Below are positions 11,620 through 25,683 of a stretch of 64,000 bases of DNA, piece after piece. The notes under the pieces were generated by a model. The model had not been told where the DNA came from. It was given only the letters and a program-made list of their open reading frames with translations, and made no database searches. Origin of the DNA: Kofleriaceae bacterium (GTDB taxonomy: Bacteria > Myxococcota_A > Polyangia > Haliangiales > Haliangiaceae); NCBI GenBank assembly GCA_020633495.1, contig JACKDR010000008.1:186001-250000 (forward strand). Reading direction: 5' to 3'. Position 1 is the first letter of the stretch. The number at the start of each line of letters is the position of its first letter. The translations under genes were made by a program, and so were the position numbers.

Positions 11620-11950
11620 GAACCGCGTCCGCCCGCGCGACCTCGCCGGTTCATCGGCAACCTCGAGCCCGCCGCCGGCGACAGCGCCCTCCGCGGCGCT
11701 CGTGCGACGTCGCGCCGGCACGGGTGACGCGCGCGTGCGGGGGTCCTCCGCCGGCGAGTTCCGCAGCGGGTCCGCGCATCCACGCAACGGCGTCACCGCT
11801 CGCGCCACCTCCCACGCCCGCGCTCTCGTCACCGCGAGGATGTCCGAGCCGGCGGAGGATCCCCCCACGCGCGCGGCAGGACCCGGGCCGGCGCGCTCGC
11901 GCTCTCCCCACCGCCACATCCCCGGGATCTCCACCCCGACGACACGCCCG

Positions 11951-12005
11951 GCGCCGCGCCGCGCCGCGCCGCGCAGCGCCGCGCTGCGCTGCGCTGCGCT
12001 GCGCG
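11951..12005. repeat. GCGCN pentanucleotide tract (11 units)
   Basis: Eleven consecutive 5-bp units of the form GCGCN: four GCGCC, one GCGCA, one GCGCC, four GCGCT and a final GCGCG. It ends three bases before the stop codon of the leftward kinase gene. Confidence 0.8.
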
Positions 12006-12008
12006 AGC

Positions 12009-14663
<2,655 letters not shown>

Positions 14664-14671
14664 CGTCGCCG

Positions 14672-14677
14672 AGTATA
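14672..14677 (-). promoter_or_regulatory. -10-like hexamer TATACT before the WD40 kinase
   Basis: TATACT on the minus strand lies eight bases before the GTG at 14663, with no Shine-Dalgarno sequence between. Fits an extremely short or absent leader. Confidence 0.45.
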
Positions 14678-14699
14678 CGGCGGCGCGAGCGCCGGGCGT

Positions 14700-15650
14700 T
14701 CACCGCCGCGGCACCGGCCACGCGATCGGGTGCGTCGGGCGGTAGCCCAGGATCTCGGCGGCGCGCCGACCGTCGAGGACGCCGCCGAAGTGGAACCGCG
14801 ACAGGTTGAGGTCGTAGCGGAAGGTCAGGCCCAGGCCGCGGGCGCGCAGCCGGTACAGCGGCGCCAGCAACGGCCCCGGCACCGGCACGTCGAGGCGGCC
14901 CCACCGCGCGATCACGCGCGACAGCGGCAGGGTGTCGGCCCCGGGCACGTTGAAGACCCCCTGCGCGCCGCGGGTCAGGGCGCGGCGGAACGCCTCGACG
15001 GCGTCGGCCATCGACAGCACGTTGAGCATCGGATCGAAGCCGAGCGGCCGCAGGCACACCCGCGACCGCAGGTAGTCCCACAGCTGGCTGCCGGTGCCGG
15101 GCGCGAGCAGCTCGGCGCAGCGCAGCACGGTCACCCGCACCGGCGTCGTGCCCAGCCGCGCGCACGCGGTCAGGTCGGCCTCGACCCGATCGCGCCGCCA
15201 CTGCGGCGCCGCGGGATCGAGATCGAGCGGCGCGTCCTCGTCGAGCAGGTTGGGCTCGCTGGCGCGGACCGCGTAGACGTCGGCGCTGCTGCGGACGACG
15301 ACGTGGCGGATCGTCGGGTGGCGCTCGCACGCCAGCAGCAGCTGCCGGGTCGCCTCGACGTTGAGCGCGTGGACCCGGCGGCCGCGCGCCGCGGGATCGC
15401 GGTGCTGGGCGGCGTGGACGATCGCGTCGACGCCGGCGTCGCGCACCGGGCCCCACAGCAGGTCGTGCACGGCGCGGGCGCGCACCAGATCGATCGGGTG
15501 GTAGCCGAACCGGTCGTCGTCGTCGGGGAGCTCGGCGCCGCGCGCGCCGACCGCGCAGCCGAGCACGCGCTCGACCGCGGGCTCCTCGACCAGCGCGCGG
15601 ACCAGGGCGGCGCCGAACGGCGCGGTCGCGCCGGTGACCAGGACCCTCAT
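14700..15650 (-). CDS. NAD(P)-dependent epimerase/dehydratase family protein
   Basis: A 316-residue short-chain dehydrogenase of the extended (nucleotide-sugar epimerase) type. The Rossmann motif is GATAPFG (7-13) and an SSADVYA strand marks the active-site region, but the classical YxxxK is not evident (the segment reads QWRRDRVEAD), so activity is uncertain. Its ATG overlaps the stop of the upstream acyltransferase in an ATGA, indicating coupled translation. The pairing suggests a role in lipid or glycolipid modification. Confidence 0.75.
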   Translation of the reverse strand: MRVLVTGATAPFGAALVRALVEEPAVERVLGCAVGARGAELPDDDDRFGYHPIDLVRARAVHDLLWGPVRDAGVDAIVHAAQHRDPAARGRRVHALNVEATRQLLLACERHPTIRHVVVRSSADVYAVRASEPNLLDEDAPLDLDPAAPQWRRDRVEADLTACARLGTTPVRVTVLRCAELLAPGTGSQLWDYLRSRVCLRPLGFDPMLNVLSMADAVEAFRRALTRGAQGVFNVPGADTLPLSRVIARWGRLDVPVPGPLLAPLYRLRARGLGLTFRYDLNLSRFHFGGVLDGRRAAEILGYRPTHPIAWPVPRR

Positions 15651-16420
15651 CGCCACAGCCCCCGTCGCGCGGTCCGCGTCTCGGCGATCAGCGCCTCGAC
15701 CGCGGCGCGCACCTGCGCCGCCGCCGCCGCCAGCGCCGCCGGGTCGTCGGCGTCGTCGGGCGCGAACGCGTCGTGCAGCGCGATCGGCGCGCCGTAGCGC
15801 AGGTGATAGCGGACCGGCAGCGGCAGCGGCGTCGCCGGGATCGGCAGGTACGGGGCGCCGAACAGGCGGACGCCGTCGATGCGCAGCGCGACCGGCCAGC
15901 TCTCCTCGGCGCCGACGATCGCGACCGGGATCACCGGCGCGCGGTGCCGGATCGCGAGCTCGGCGTGCCCGACCCGCCACGCCTGCAGCCGGTAGCGATC
16001 GCGCCACGACTTGCCGACGCCGGTGACGCCCTCGGGGAAGATCGCCAGCAGCTCGCCCTGCTCGAGCAGGCGGCGGACGTTGCCGCGAGTGCCGCTGACC
16101 ACGCCGACGCGCGCGAACCAGGTGCTGACGAACGGCAGGCGCGGGATGAAGCGATCCGCGATCATCCGCGGCACGCGACCGGTGTGTCGCACGACGTCCT
16201 GCCACAGCATCGCGCCGTCGACCGGCAGCGTGCCGCTGTGGTTGGCGACCAGGATCGCGGCGCCGGCGCGCGGCACCTGCGCGCTGCCCTCGGACGCGAC
16301 CCGGAAGTAGCGCTCGTACGCCGGCGCGCCCAGGGCGACCGCGCGCGCCACCGCCGCCGGCGACAGGCCGAACAGGTCGAACCCGTGGCCCTCGTCGTGG
16401 AATGTGGCCGGCGTGGCCAT
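15647..16420 (-). CDS. PlsC-like phospholipid/glycerol acyltransferase
   Basis: A 257-residue membrane-associated acyltransferase. The catalytic block reads NHSGTLPVDG, the variant with six residues between His and Asp seen in a distinct PlsC-related group, and the phosphate-binding block reads IFPEG. It probably transfers acyl groups to lysophosphatidate or a related acceptor. ATG at 16420 gives MATPATF; a GTG four codons upstream is possible. Forms a two-gene operon with the overlapping epimerase gene. Confidence 0.82.
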   Translation of the reverse strand: MATPATFHDEGHGFDLFGLSPAAVARAVALGAPAYERYFRVASEGSAQVPRAGAAILVANHSGTLPVDGAMLWQDVVRHTGRVPRMIADRFIPRLPFVSTWFARVGVVSGTRGNVRRLLEQGELLAIFPEGVTGVGKSWRDRYRLQAWRVGHAELAIRHRAPVIPVAIVGAEESWPVALRIDGVRLFGAPYLPIPATPLPLPVRYHLRYGAPIALHDAFAPDDADDPAALAAAAAQVRAAVEALIAETRTARRGLWR

Positions 16421-16504
16421 GCCCGAGGTCACTGCATGCGACGTGCCTCGCGTCGGCCCGCGGCAGGTCGACGCTGGCGCGCTGCGTGCAACACTTCTCG
16501 TACG

Positions 16505-16870
16505 ATGAGCCCCGCCGACCTCGATCTCGCCCGCCAGCGGTTGCACGACCGACGCCGTGCGCTGCTCGCGCGGTACCATCGCACCCTCGATCTCGTCGAC
16601 GAGGAGCTCGACTCCCGCGAGATCGAGGATGTCGACACCTCCTCGGAGCAGTGGGACGCGCAGGTGCTGACCGCGCTGTCCGTCGCCGACCGCCGCCACG
16701 CCGAGGCCATCGGCGCGGCCCTCGAGCGGGTCGCCGCCGGCAGCTACGGTCGCTGCGTCCGCTGCGGCGCGGTCATCGACGACGCCCGCCTCGCCGCGCT
16801 GCCGGAGGCGCCGACCTGCATCGGCTGCGCGCTGGAGACCGACGAGGCGCCGCTGCCGCGCGCGCCCTGA
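16505..16870 (+). CDS. DksA/TraR-type zinc-finger protein
   Basis: A 121-residue protein with a helical coiled-coil N-terminus (RQRLHDRRRALLARYHRTLD) and a C4 zinc finger (CVRCG, then CIGC), the layout of TraR/DksA proteins that insert into the RNA polymerase secondary channel. It is shorter than E. coli DksA (151 aa), and the coiled-coil tip does not carry an obvious DxxDxA motif, so effects on transcription are uncertain. ATG at 16505 lies in a region divergent from the acyltransferase. An inverted-repeat structure follows the stop. Confidence 0.8.
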   Translation: MSPADLDLARQRLHDRRRALLARYHRTLDLVDEELDSREIEDVDTSSEQWDAQVLTALSVADRRHAEAIGAALERVAAGSYGRCVRCGAVIDDARLAALPEAPTCIGCALETDEAPLPRAP

Positions 16871-16881
16871 GCCCGCCGGTC

Positions 16882-16934
16882 CAGCGTCGCGCGCGGTGCG
16901 CGGCCGCACCGGCTGCGCCGGGGTCGCGACGCTG
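16882..16934. terminator. Nested inverted repeats between convergent genes
   Basis: Outer arms CAGCGTCGCG (16882-16891) and CGCGACGCTG (16925-16934) enclose a second perfect hairpin, CGGTGCG-CGGC-CGCACCG (16894-16911). It lies between convergent genes and could terminate both. Confidence 0.45.
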
Positions 16935-16984
16935 CGCACCGGTTGCGGGTGCACGTCACGGGCGCGGGCCGCGCCCGCCGGCGG

Positions 16985-18067
<1,083 letters not shown>

Positions 18068-18139
18068 GCGCGATAACACGGGCGAACCGCCGAAACGATC
18101 TAGACGTTCTCGCCCCGGCTAGGGCCGCGAAAACGCGTG

Positions 18140-18145
18140 TATAGT
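18140..18145 (+). promoter_or_regulatory. -10-like hexamer TATAGT before the amine-oxidase-like pair
   Basis: TATAGT ends seven bases before the ATG at 18153, again with no Shine-Dalgarno sequence. It would give a leaderless or near-leaderless transcript. Confidence 0.45.
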
Positions 18146-18152
18146 GCGCGCC

Positions 18153-18902
18153 ATGGCGACTGCGAAGAAGGCACCCGCCCGCCCGGCCAAGGCCGCGCGG
18201 GGCAAGCCGGCGGCCCGGCCGGCCGGCAATGGCAAGCCCGCATCCCACCGCGGCACACACAAGGCCGCCGCCGGCGGCAGCAACGGCAAGTCGGCGACAG
18301 CCGCCAAGGCCGCCAAGGCCGCCGCCCGGCCCGGCCGGTCCGCGGCGGCGCCGCAGCGCGACGTGGTCGAGAGCGACCCCAGCCTGTTCGCGCCGCTGAC
18401 GCCCGGCGAGATCGCCGACGCCCTGCGCACCCTCACCGAGGATCGCCGGGTCGGCAACATGGCCAAGGTCGGCCGCTACCGGGTCATCGTCACCGAGCCG
18501 CTGGTGGTCAAGCCACCGCACTGGATGGCCGGCCACCGCCTGGCCCGCGTCGTGGTCTACGACTACGCCGCCGACCGCTGCGTCGACGCCTGCATCGACC
18601 TCGACGCCGGCGTCGTGTCGCACCTCGAGGTCACGCAGTCGCAGCCGATGCTGTCGCGCGACGAGGAGGCCGCCGCGATCGCGGTGGCGATCGCCGACGA
18701 GCGCGTCCGCGGCAAGCTGTCGCTCGGCGACGAGCCGCTGACCGCGATGCACTACTGGGGTCGCCGCGAGAACGACCTCGCGTTCGCGCGCCGCTCGGCG
18801 GCGGTGGTGTTCGGCCGGCCCGGGACCCAGCCGTCGCTGGTCGCCGTGGTCGATCTCCTCGACAACCTGGTCACCGACGTGGTGCCCGCCTCGCAGTGGT
18901 GA
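18153..18902 (+). CDS. Copper amine oxidase N2/N3-like domain protein
   Basis: A 249-residue protein. The first 60 residues are Lys/Ala/Gly/Pro-rich and disordered. The rest resembles the small N-terminal domains of copper amine oxidases: FAPLTPGEIADALRTL corresponds to the HPLdpLtaeEi start of N2, and RVVVYDYAADRC...IDLDAGVVSHLE followed by QPMLSRDEE corresponds to N3. In ordinary enzymes these domains precede the catalytic domain on the same chain. Here the next gene, four bases on, encodes a catalytic-domain-like protein. No signal peptide is seen. Similarity is by reading motifs; a profile search is needed. Confidence 0.6.
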   Translation: MATAKKAPARPAKAARGKPAARPAGNGKPASHRGTHKAAAGGSNGKSATAAKAAKAAARPGRSAAAPQRDVVESDPSLFAPLTPGEIADALRTLTEDRRVGNMAKVGRYRVIVTEPLVVKPPHWMAGHRLARVVVYDYAADRCVDACIDLDAGVVSHLEVTQSQPMLSRDEEAAAIAVAIADERVRGKLSLGDEPLTAMHYWGRRENDLAFARRSAAVVFGRPGTQPSLVAVVDLLDNLVTDVVPASQW

Positions 18903-18906
18903 ACGC

Positions 18907-19716
18907 ATGAGCAACGTCATCGAGCAGGCCAACTGGAAGTTCCACTGGCGCCTCACCGAGTCGGCCGGCCTCATGGTCTACCTGGCCGAGTACCGGGGCC
19001 GGCGCGTCATGTGGGAGGGCTCGCTGCCCTACGTCACCGTCGATCACCAGCGTCACTCGCTCAACGTCGAGGTCGCCGACGGCGAGCCGCACGGGCCGTG
19101 GTGGATCCCGCTGGGCGCCCGCACCCTCAGCGGCAACCCGCGCATCCAGGCGTTCCGCGGCGGCGTCGAGCTGTCGGCGACGTTCCAGGCCGGCCCCTAC
19201 GGCTACATGCAGATGTGGCGGTTCCACGACGACGGCCGCATGTGCCCGTGGCTGACCATCTACGGCCACGGCCTCCACGAGGACCACACGTATCACCCGC
19301 ACTGGCGCTTCGACTTCGACGTCGACGGCGCCCGCGACGACGCGCTGGAGCACTTCGAGGAGGGCCGGTGGAACCGGGTCGCCGAGGAGGGCTGGTTCCC
19401 GTACACCGGCGAGGCCGACGAGTCGGGCCAGGTCTGGCGCCAGGTCGACTTCGGCTCGGGCTGCGCGGTCAACCTGCGGCCGCACACGTGGGACGACGCC
19501 GAGCTGTTCGCGATCCGCTACCACGACGGCGAGTGGCCGCCGTTCTCGCCGCGCAGCGCCGCCGGCGCGCAGCCGTTCCCGGCCGCGTACGTCGGCAGCG
19601 AGCCGCTCGACGGCCAGGACGTCACGCTGTGGTACGTCGCCCACGTCCACTACGACCAGTCGTTCCCGTACACCGCGGGGCCGTGGGTCAAGCTCGAGGG
19701 CTTCTCGGCGCGCTGA
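18907..19716 (+). CDS. Copper amine oxidase catalytic-domain-like protein
   Basis: A 269-residue protein, much smaller than a full catalytic domain (about 400 aa). GLMVYLAEYRGRRVMWEGSL matches the domain opening; AGPYGYMQMWRFHDDG aligns with the cofactor region GNYDYxxxWxFxxDG, keeping Tyr98 but with Pro and Gly in place of Asn and Asp/Glu; HPHWRFDFDVDG (H130, H132) matches the HxH copper-ligand motif; LWYVAHVHYDQSFPY near the C-terminus resembles the third-His segment. Whether Tyr98 can become topaquinone is doubtful. It follows the N2/N3-like gene by four bases, so the two probably form one complex. Confidence 0.6.
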   Translation: MSNVIEQANWKFHWRLTESAGLMVYLAEYRGRRVMWEGSLPYVTVDHQRHSLNVEVADGEPHGPWWIPLGARTLSGNPRIQAFRGGVELSATFQAGPYGYMQMWRFHDDGRMCPWLTIYGHGLHEDHTYHPHWRFDFDVDGARDDALEHFEEGRWNRVAEEGWFPYTGEADESGQVWRQVDFGSGCAVNLRPHTWDDAELFAIRYHDGEWPPFSPRSAAGAQPFPAAYVGSEPLDGQDVTLWYVAHVHYDQSFPYTAGPWVKLEGFSAR

Positions 19717-19754
19717 CCGGCGCGCCCTGAAGTTCCCTCGCCGCCGACCTCGGG

Positions 19755-19760
19755 TAGGCT
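19755..19760 (+). promoter_or_regulatory. -10-like hexamer TAGGCT before can
   Basis: TAGGCT is separated by exactly six bases from the GTG at 19767, the distance expected if transcription starts at the first base of the start codon. No -35 hexamer or Shine-Dalgarno sequence is evident. Confidence 0.5.
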
Positions 19761-19766
19761 GTCGCC

Positions 19767-20402
19767 GTGCGCATCCTCAAGGAGTGCTTCGATCACAACC
19801 GTGCCTGGGCCGCGGCGCAGACCGCGCGCGATCCGGGCTTCTTCGACAAGCTGCAGGGCGCGCAGCGCCCCGACCTGCTGTGGATCGGCTGCTCCGACAG
19901 CCGGTTGCCGCCCAACGAGATCATCGGCCGGCTGCCCGGTGAGGTCTTCGTCCACCGCAACGTCGCCAACGTCGTCGTCCACACCGACGTCAACTGCCTC
20001 TCGGTGCTGCAGTTCGCGGTCGACGTCCTGCAGGTCAAGCACGTCGTCGTGTGCGGCCACTACGGCTGCGGCGGCGTGCGCGCCGCGCTCGAGCACCGGC
20101 CGCTGGGGCTGATCGACAACTGGCTGCGCCACATCAAGGACATCGGCGCCAAGTACCGCGACGAGCTGATCGCGATCGACGACCGGACCGCGCGCGCCGA
20201 TCGCCTGTGCGAGCTCAACGTCCGCCAGCAGGTCGCCAACGTCTGCCACACGACGATCGTCCAGGACGCGTGGCGCCGCGGCCAGCCGCTGTCGGTGCAC
20301 GGCTGGATCTTCTCGCTCGCCGACGGCCTGCTGCGCGATCTCGGCCTGTGCGTCGAGGCGCCCGAGCAGCTGCCCGCGCTGTACCGCATGGACGCGATCT
20401 AG
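19767..20402 (+). CDS. can: Beta-class carbonic anhydrase
   Basis: Cytoplasmic zinc enzyme interconverting CO2 and bicarbonate. The 211-residue protein aligns with E. coli Can without gaps through the active site: CSDSR gives Cys42, Asp44 and Arg46, and HYGCGG gives His98 and Cys101, the three zinc ligands plus the Asp/Arg dyad. Length is normal (E. coli 220). GTG start at 19767; a TAGGCT hexamer six bases upstream suggests a leaderless message. Single gene ending in a hairpin, facing the SEC-C gene. Confidence 0.95.
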   Translation: MRILKECFDHNRAWAAAQTARDPGFFDKLQGAQRPDLLWIGCSDSRLPPNEIIGRLPGEVFVHRNVANVVVHTDVNCLSVLQFAVDVLQVKHVVVCGHYGCGGVRAALEHRPLGLIDNWLRHIKDIGAKYRDELIAIDDRTARADRLCELNVRQQVANVCHTTIVQDAWRRGQPLSVHGWIFSLADGLLRDLGLCVEAPEQLPALYRMDAI

Positions 20403-20416
20403 CGGGCGACGCCCGC
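20402..20416. terminator. Hairpin after can
   Basis: GCGGGC-GAC-GCCCGC, a perfect 6-bp stem starting at the last base of the can stop codon, between convergent genes. No T-run. Confidence 0.35.
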
Positions 20417-20447
20417 GCGATCGGCGGGGGATGCTACGTCGCGCCGC

Positions 20448-21061
<614 letters not shown>

Positions 21062-21074
<13 letters not shown>

Positions 21075-23758
21075 GGGGCGGCCAGTCTTGCCGGGCGGCG
21101 CCGCCTCGTCAAGGGCAGCAGGACCAGCACCGCGAGCAGCGCCGATCCGGCGCCGCCGCCGCCGGCGTCGCAGCAGCCCGAGCTGGAGACCTCGGTGCAT
21201 TCCGGACCGTCGCAGACCGGCGGATCCGGCGGCACCTCGAGGGCGGCCAGGGCCCGCCCCATCAGGTCGATGCGGACGTCGGCGCCGGTGACGGTCTCGA
21301 TCGGGAAGCCCAGGACCAGGCTGCGCCCGGCGACGTCGTCGCGCGCCAGCACCGCGGCGCCGGCCGCGCTGTCGTACGCCATCACCGGCGCCGCCGGCGC
21401 GATGGCGTCGAGGGTGTCGGCGGCGGCGGCGTCGTAGCCGCCGGGGCCGTCGTCGGCGAAGTCGAGGGTGAGGCCGTCGAACGCGGTGCCGGCGAGCCCG
21501 GCGGCGGCGTAGGTGCCGGCGTCGTCGTCGACCAGCGCGACGCCGAGCCGGGCCAGCAGGGCCGGGGCGTCGCCGGCGCCGGCGGCCAGGGCGCGGGCGA
21601 CGTCGGTGCCGCTGATCAGGAAGGCGCCGCCGCCGTCGAGGTAGGCGGCGACCGCGGCGCGGTCGGCGTCGCCCAGCGGCGCCAGCTCCTCGCCGGCCAG
21701 CCAGCTGACCGCGGCGTAGCCGTCGAGCGTGACCTCGCCGCGCCGCACCGCCTCGGCGCTGGCGACGTCGAAGGCGTAGCCGGCGCCGGCCAGGGCCAGG
21801 CCGTGGCGCGCGGCGTGGCTGCCGTCGTTGATGCGATCCTCGTAGCCGCGCTGCACGGTCGCGAGGTCGTAGGCGGCGAGGTCCTCCTCGATCAGCATCG
21901 CGCCGTCGATCCGGGTGAAGCCGCCGACGACGAGCACGACCGTCGGCCCCCACGCCGGCCGGGCGCCGACCACCGGCGACGGCCGCGACTCGCCGCCGGC
22001 GTTGGTGGCGGTGACCCGCGCGAACACCGGCGCGCCGCCGGGGCCGGCGTCGATCGCCAGCGACGTGCCGGTGACGTCGTGGCCGTCGTCGAAGGCGCGG
22101 CCGTCGGCCGACAGGTAGACCCGGTAGCCGGTGGCGGCGTCGCCGCCGGCAGGATCGTCGTCGGGCGGATCCCACGCCAGGGTCAGGCCGCCGCCGTCGC
22201 CCTGGATCATGCGCGGCGCCGCCGGCGGCTCGGGCGGCAGGATCAGCGGCACGCCGTCGCGGGTCGCGAAGTAGCGGGCGACGCCCTCGGCGAAGGCGCG
22301 GGCGGCCAGGGCGCGGAACCTCGGGTCGCGCAGCGCGTCGGCGTCCTCGACGGTGTCGTGGAACGCGACCTCGATGAGCGTCGCCGGCATCTCCGGGTTG
22401 TGCGACGGGTTGACCTCGCCGAAGTACGCGGTGTGCTCGCCGCGGTCCTGCCACGCCGGATCCCAGTCGGCGCGCAGGTCGCCGACCAGCTCGGTGTGGA
22501 TCGCGTCCATCAGCTCGAGCGAGCCGTCGACGCCGGAGAACTCGGACAGCGGCCCGTACGAGCTGGGCCCGTAGGCGAACGACGACGTGCCGCGCGCCGG
22601 GCTCGGCGCGTTGGTGTGCCAGGCGACGTAGACCGCGTCCTCGCCGGCCTCGTGATCCCAGGCCGAGAACCGCGACCGGGTGCCGACGTCGTCGTTGCCG
22701 TCGACCGTCGAGTAGTCCCACACCGACGACGGCGCGCCGTTGTACTGCGCGGCGTAGCGGGCGCCGCTCTCGTAGGCCGGGCGATCGACGGCGCCGCCGC
22801 CGCGATCGACGTGGCCCATGCCGCCGCCGAGGCGGACCGCGTCGGCCGACACCACCGCGCCGGCGCTGGCGTCGGTGCCGAGCTCGATCGAGCCGTGCTC
22901 GACGGAGGTCCCGGCGGCGAAGTGGAACTGGCCGAGCAGCACCCAGGTCGAGCCGTGGCGGCGCTGGTCGACGCGGAACCCGCTGTCGCCGCCGGCGTGG
23001 TGGACCACGTAGGGCGCGTCGGGCGCGCGGTCGGCGCCCTGGACCCAGCTGACGTAGACCTCGTAGTCGCCGTCGGCGGGGACGTCGAGGACCCAGCGGG
23101 CCGCGGCGGCGCCGCCCGCGACCACCGGCAGCTCGACCGAGCCGCCGCCGGCGAACGGGTTGCGGCCGTCGGGGATGGGCTCGGGCGGTCGCGCCCAGCC
23201 GTCGGCGATCGCGGTCGCGGTGGCACCGTCGACGGTGAACCCGGCGTCGACGTCGTCGACGATCACCAGCTGGCGCTGCATCGAGCTCTCGCGCACGGGC
23301 ACGACGTAGGCGCCCATGTCGCGCAGCATCGGGATCAGGTGCTGGGCCACGGTCTCCGCCGAGATGAAGTCCTCGACCAGGCCGTTGGTGTTGCCGCGCT
23401 GGGTCCGCCACCGCCCCAGCGCGTCGTCCCAGATCCAGCCGTGCCCCGCCGACACGTAGATGGTCTTGCCGGCGAGCGCGCCGCCGGTGGCGCCGTGGCC
23501 GACCCGCTCGCGGCGCGCGCCCTCGAGCCGCGCCGCGCGCACCAGCGGGCCCCAGACCCCGGGCGCCGCGCTGCGGCGATCCGCCGCACGCTCGCCGACC
23601 GGCGGCGCGGCGGCGGCGATCGCCGGATCCTCGAGCCCGCACGCCGCGACGTCGTCAGCGGCGGCGCCGCCGGCCAGGCCCACCGCGGCGTCGTCGGCGC
23701 GCGCGGTCGTCGCCGGCAGCGCGGCCAGCGCGATCAACATCCAGGGCGCGAGTCGCAC
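21062..23758 (-). CDS. N-acetylmuramoyl-L-alanine amidase with inserted domain and MYXO-CTERM-like tail
   Basis: An 898-residue exported protein. Signal peptide (1-21); Amidase_3 first half with SAGHG (His106) and Glu129; an inserted beta domain (about 165-310) resembling the golvesin C-terminal/Xly carbohydrate-binding-like fold; Amidase_3 second half with HTN (His391) and IEVAFH (Glu463); an FnIII-like domain (about 510-590); an alpha/beta domain of ThuA-like appearance; and a tail of paired cysteines, Gly run, hydrophobic helix and Arg cluster typical of MYXO-CTERM sorting. All four expected catalytic or zinc residues are present. It should cut the amide link between MurNAc and the stem peptide at the cell surface. 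GTG start. Confidence 0.88.
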
Positions 23759-23791
23759 CGGCGCAGGATACCGCGCCGCGCCCGACCCCGG

Positions 23792-24229
23792 CTACGCGAC
23801 GATCGTGTCGCCGACGTCGCGGTCGAGCTGCCCAAGGTCGGCGGCGGCGATCGCCCATAGCATCGCCGCGACGCACTCCATGACCGCGCCCTCCTCCTCG
23901 GCGGTCAGCACCACCGGCGCGGCGTCGATCACCCAGCGCAACCAGCGAGATAGCCCGGGGTCGACGCCGTCGACCCGGGTCATCGCGAGGCCGTGGATCA
24001 GCAGGTCCCGCGACAGCCGCGGCGGCGGCGCGCCGTCGAGGTGGGTCACCCGCGCCGCGACGCGACACACCGCGTCGAGCGCGACCGCGAAGGCGTCGCC
24101 GTCCGGGCTCCACAGCTGCTGCTCGAGCAGGCGGATCACCGAGGGCTGGCGGATCGCGAACCAGCTGACGTCCTCGGCAGGGAGCTCGTGCTCGACGTCG
24201 AGCCAGGTTGCGAGGCTGGGGTGCGCCAT
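23792..24229 (-). CDS. Hypothetical protein
   Basis: A 145-residue soluble, mostly helical protein (MAHPSLATWLDVEHELPAEDVSWFAI...). I do not recognise a family. It has no signal peptide or membrane segment. GGAGG seven bases before the ATG at 24229 fixes the start. Divergent from the thiolase gene, about 100 bp apart. Confidence 0.6.
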   Translation of the reverse strand: MAHPSLATWLDVEHELPAEDVSWFAIRQPSVIRLLEQQLWSPDGDAFAVALDAVCRVAARVTHLDGAPPPRLSRDLLIHGLAMTRVDGVDPGLSRWLRWVIDAAPVVLTAEEEGAVMECVAAMLWAIAAADLGQLDRDVGDTIVA

Positions 24230-24315
24230 GGGGTCCTCCACCCGGTTGGCCGGGTCCTTGCGACGCTACGCCCCGGTCGCGGCCCGACCAACTTTTCGGC
24301 GGGCCGCGCCGGGTA

Positions 24316-24321
24316 TATGGT
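24316..24321 (+). promoter_or_regulatory. -10-like hexamer TATGGT before the thiolase
   Basis: TATGGT ends seven bases before the ATG at 24329. It overlaps an alternative in-frame ATG at 24317, which supports 24329 as the true start. Confidence 0.4.
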
Positions 24322-24328
24322 CCGCCGC

Positions 24329-25537
<1,209 letters not shown>

Positions 25538-25683
25538 CTGGAACTTTCCGCGCCAATCGCGACAGAACATCTCGTAGAGTCGACCTGTCGTGCGGGAAGA
25601 GTCGTAACGTCGGGGTGTCCCCCGCATCGGATCGAATCAGAGCCGAAACTACGACGTTCCACCTACGGCGACCCCGGTAGTTC

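Larger units (their letters stand above)
11330..12008. other. Non-coding repeat-bearing intergenic region
   Basis: A 679-bp stretch with no convincing gene. Reading frames here are Arg/Pro/Ala-rich with no domain, and the 82-bp repeat period is not a multiple of three. It holds the 82-bp tandem repeat and, at its right end, a pentanucleotide tract. The motif CGGCTGCGCCGCTC also occurs twice, at 11331 and 11421. Confidence 0.6.
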
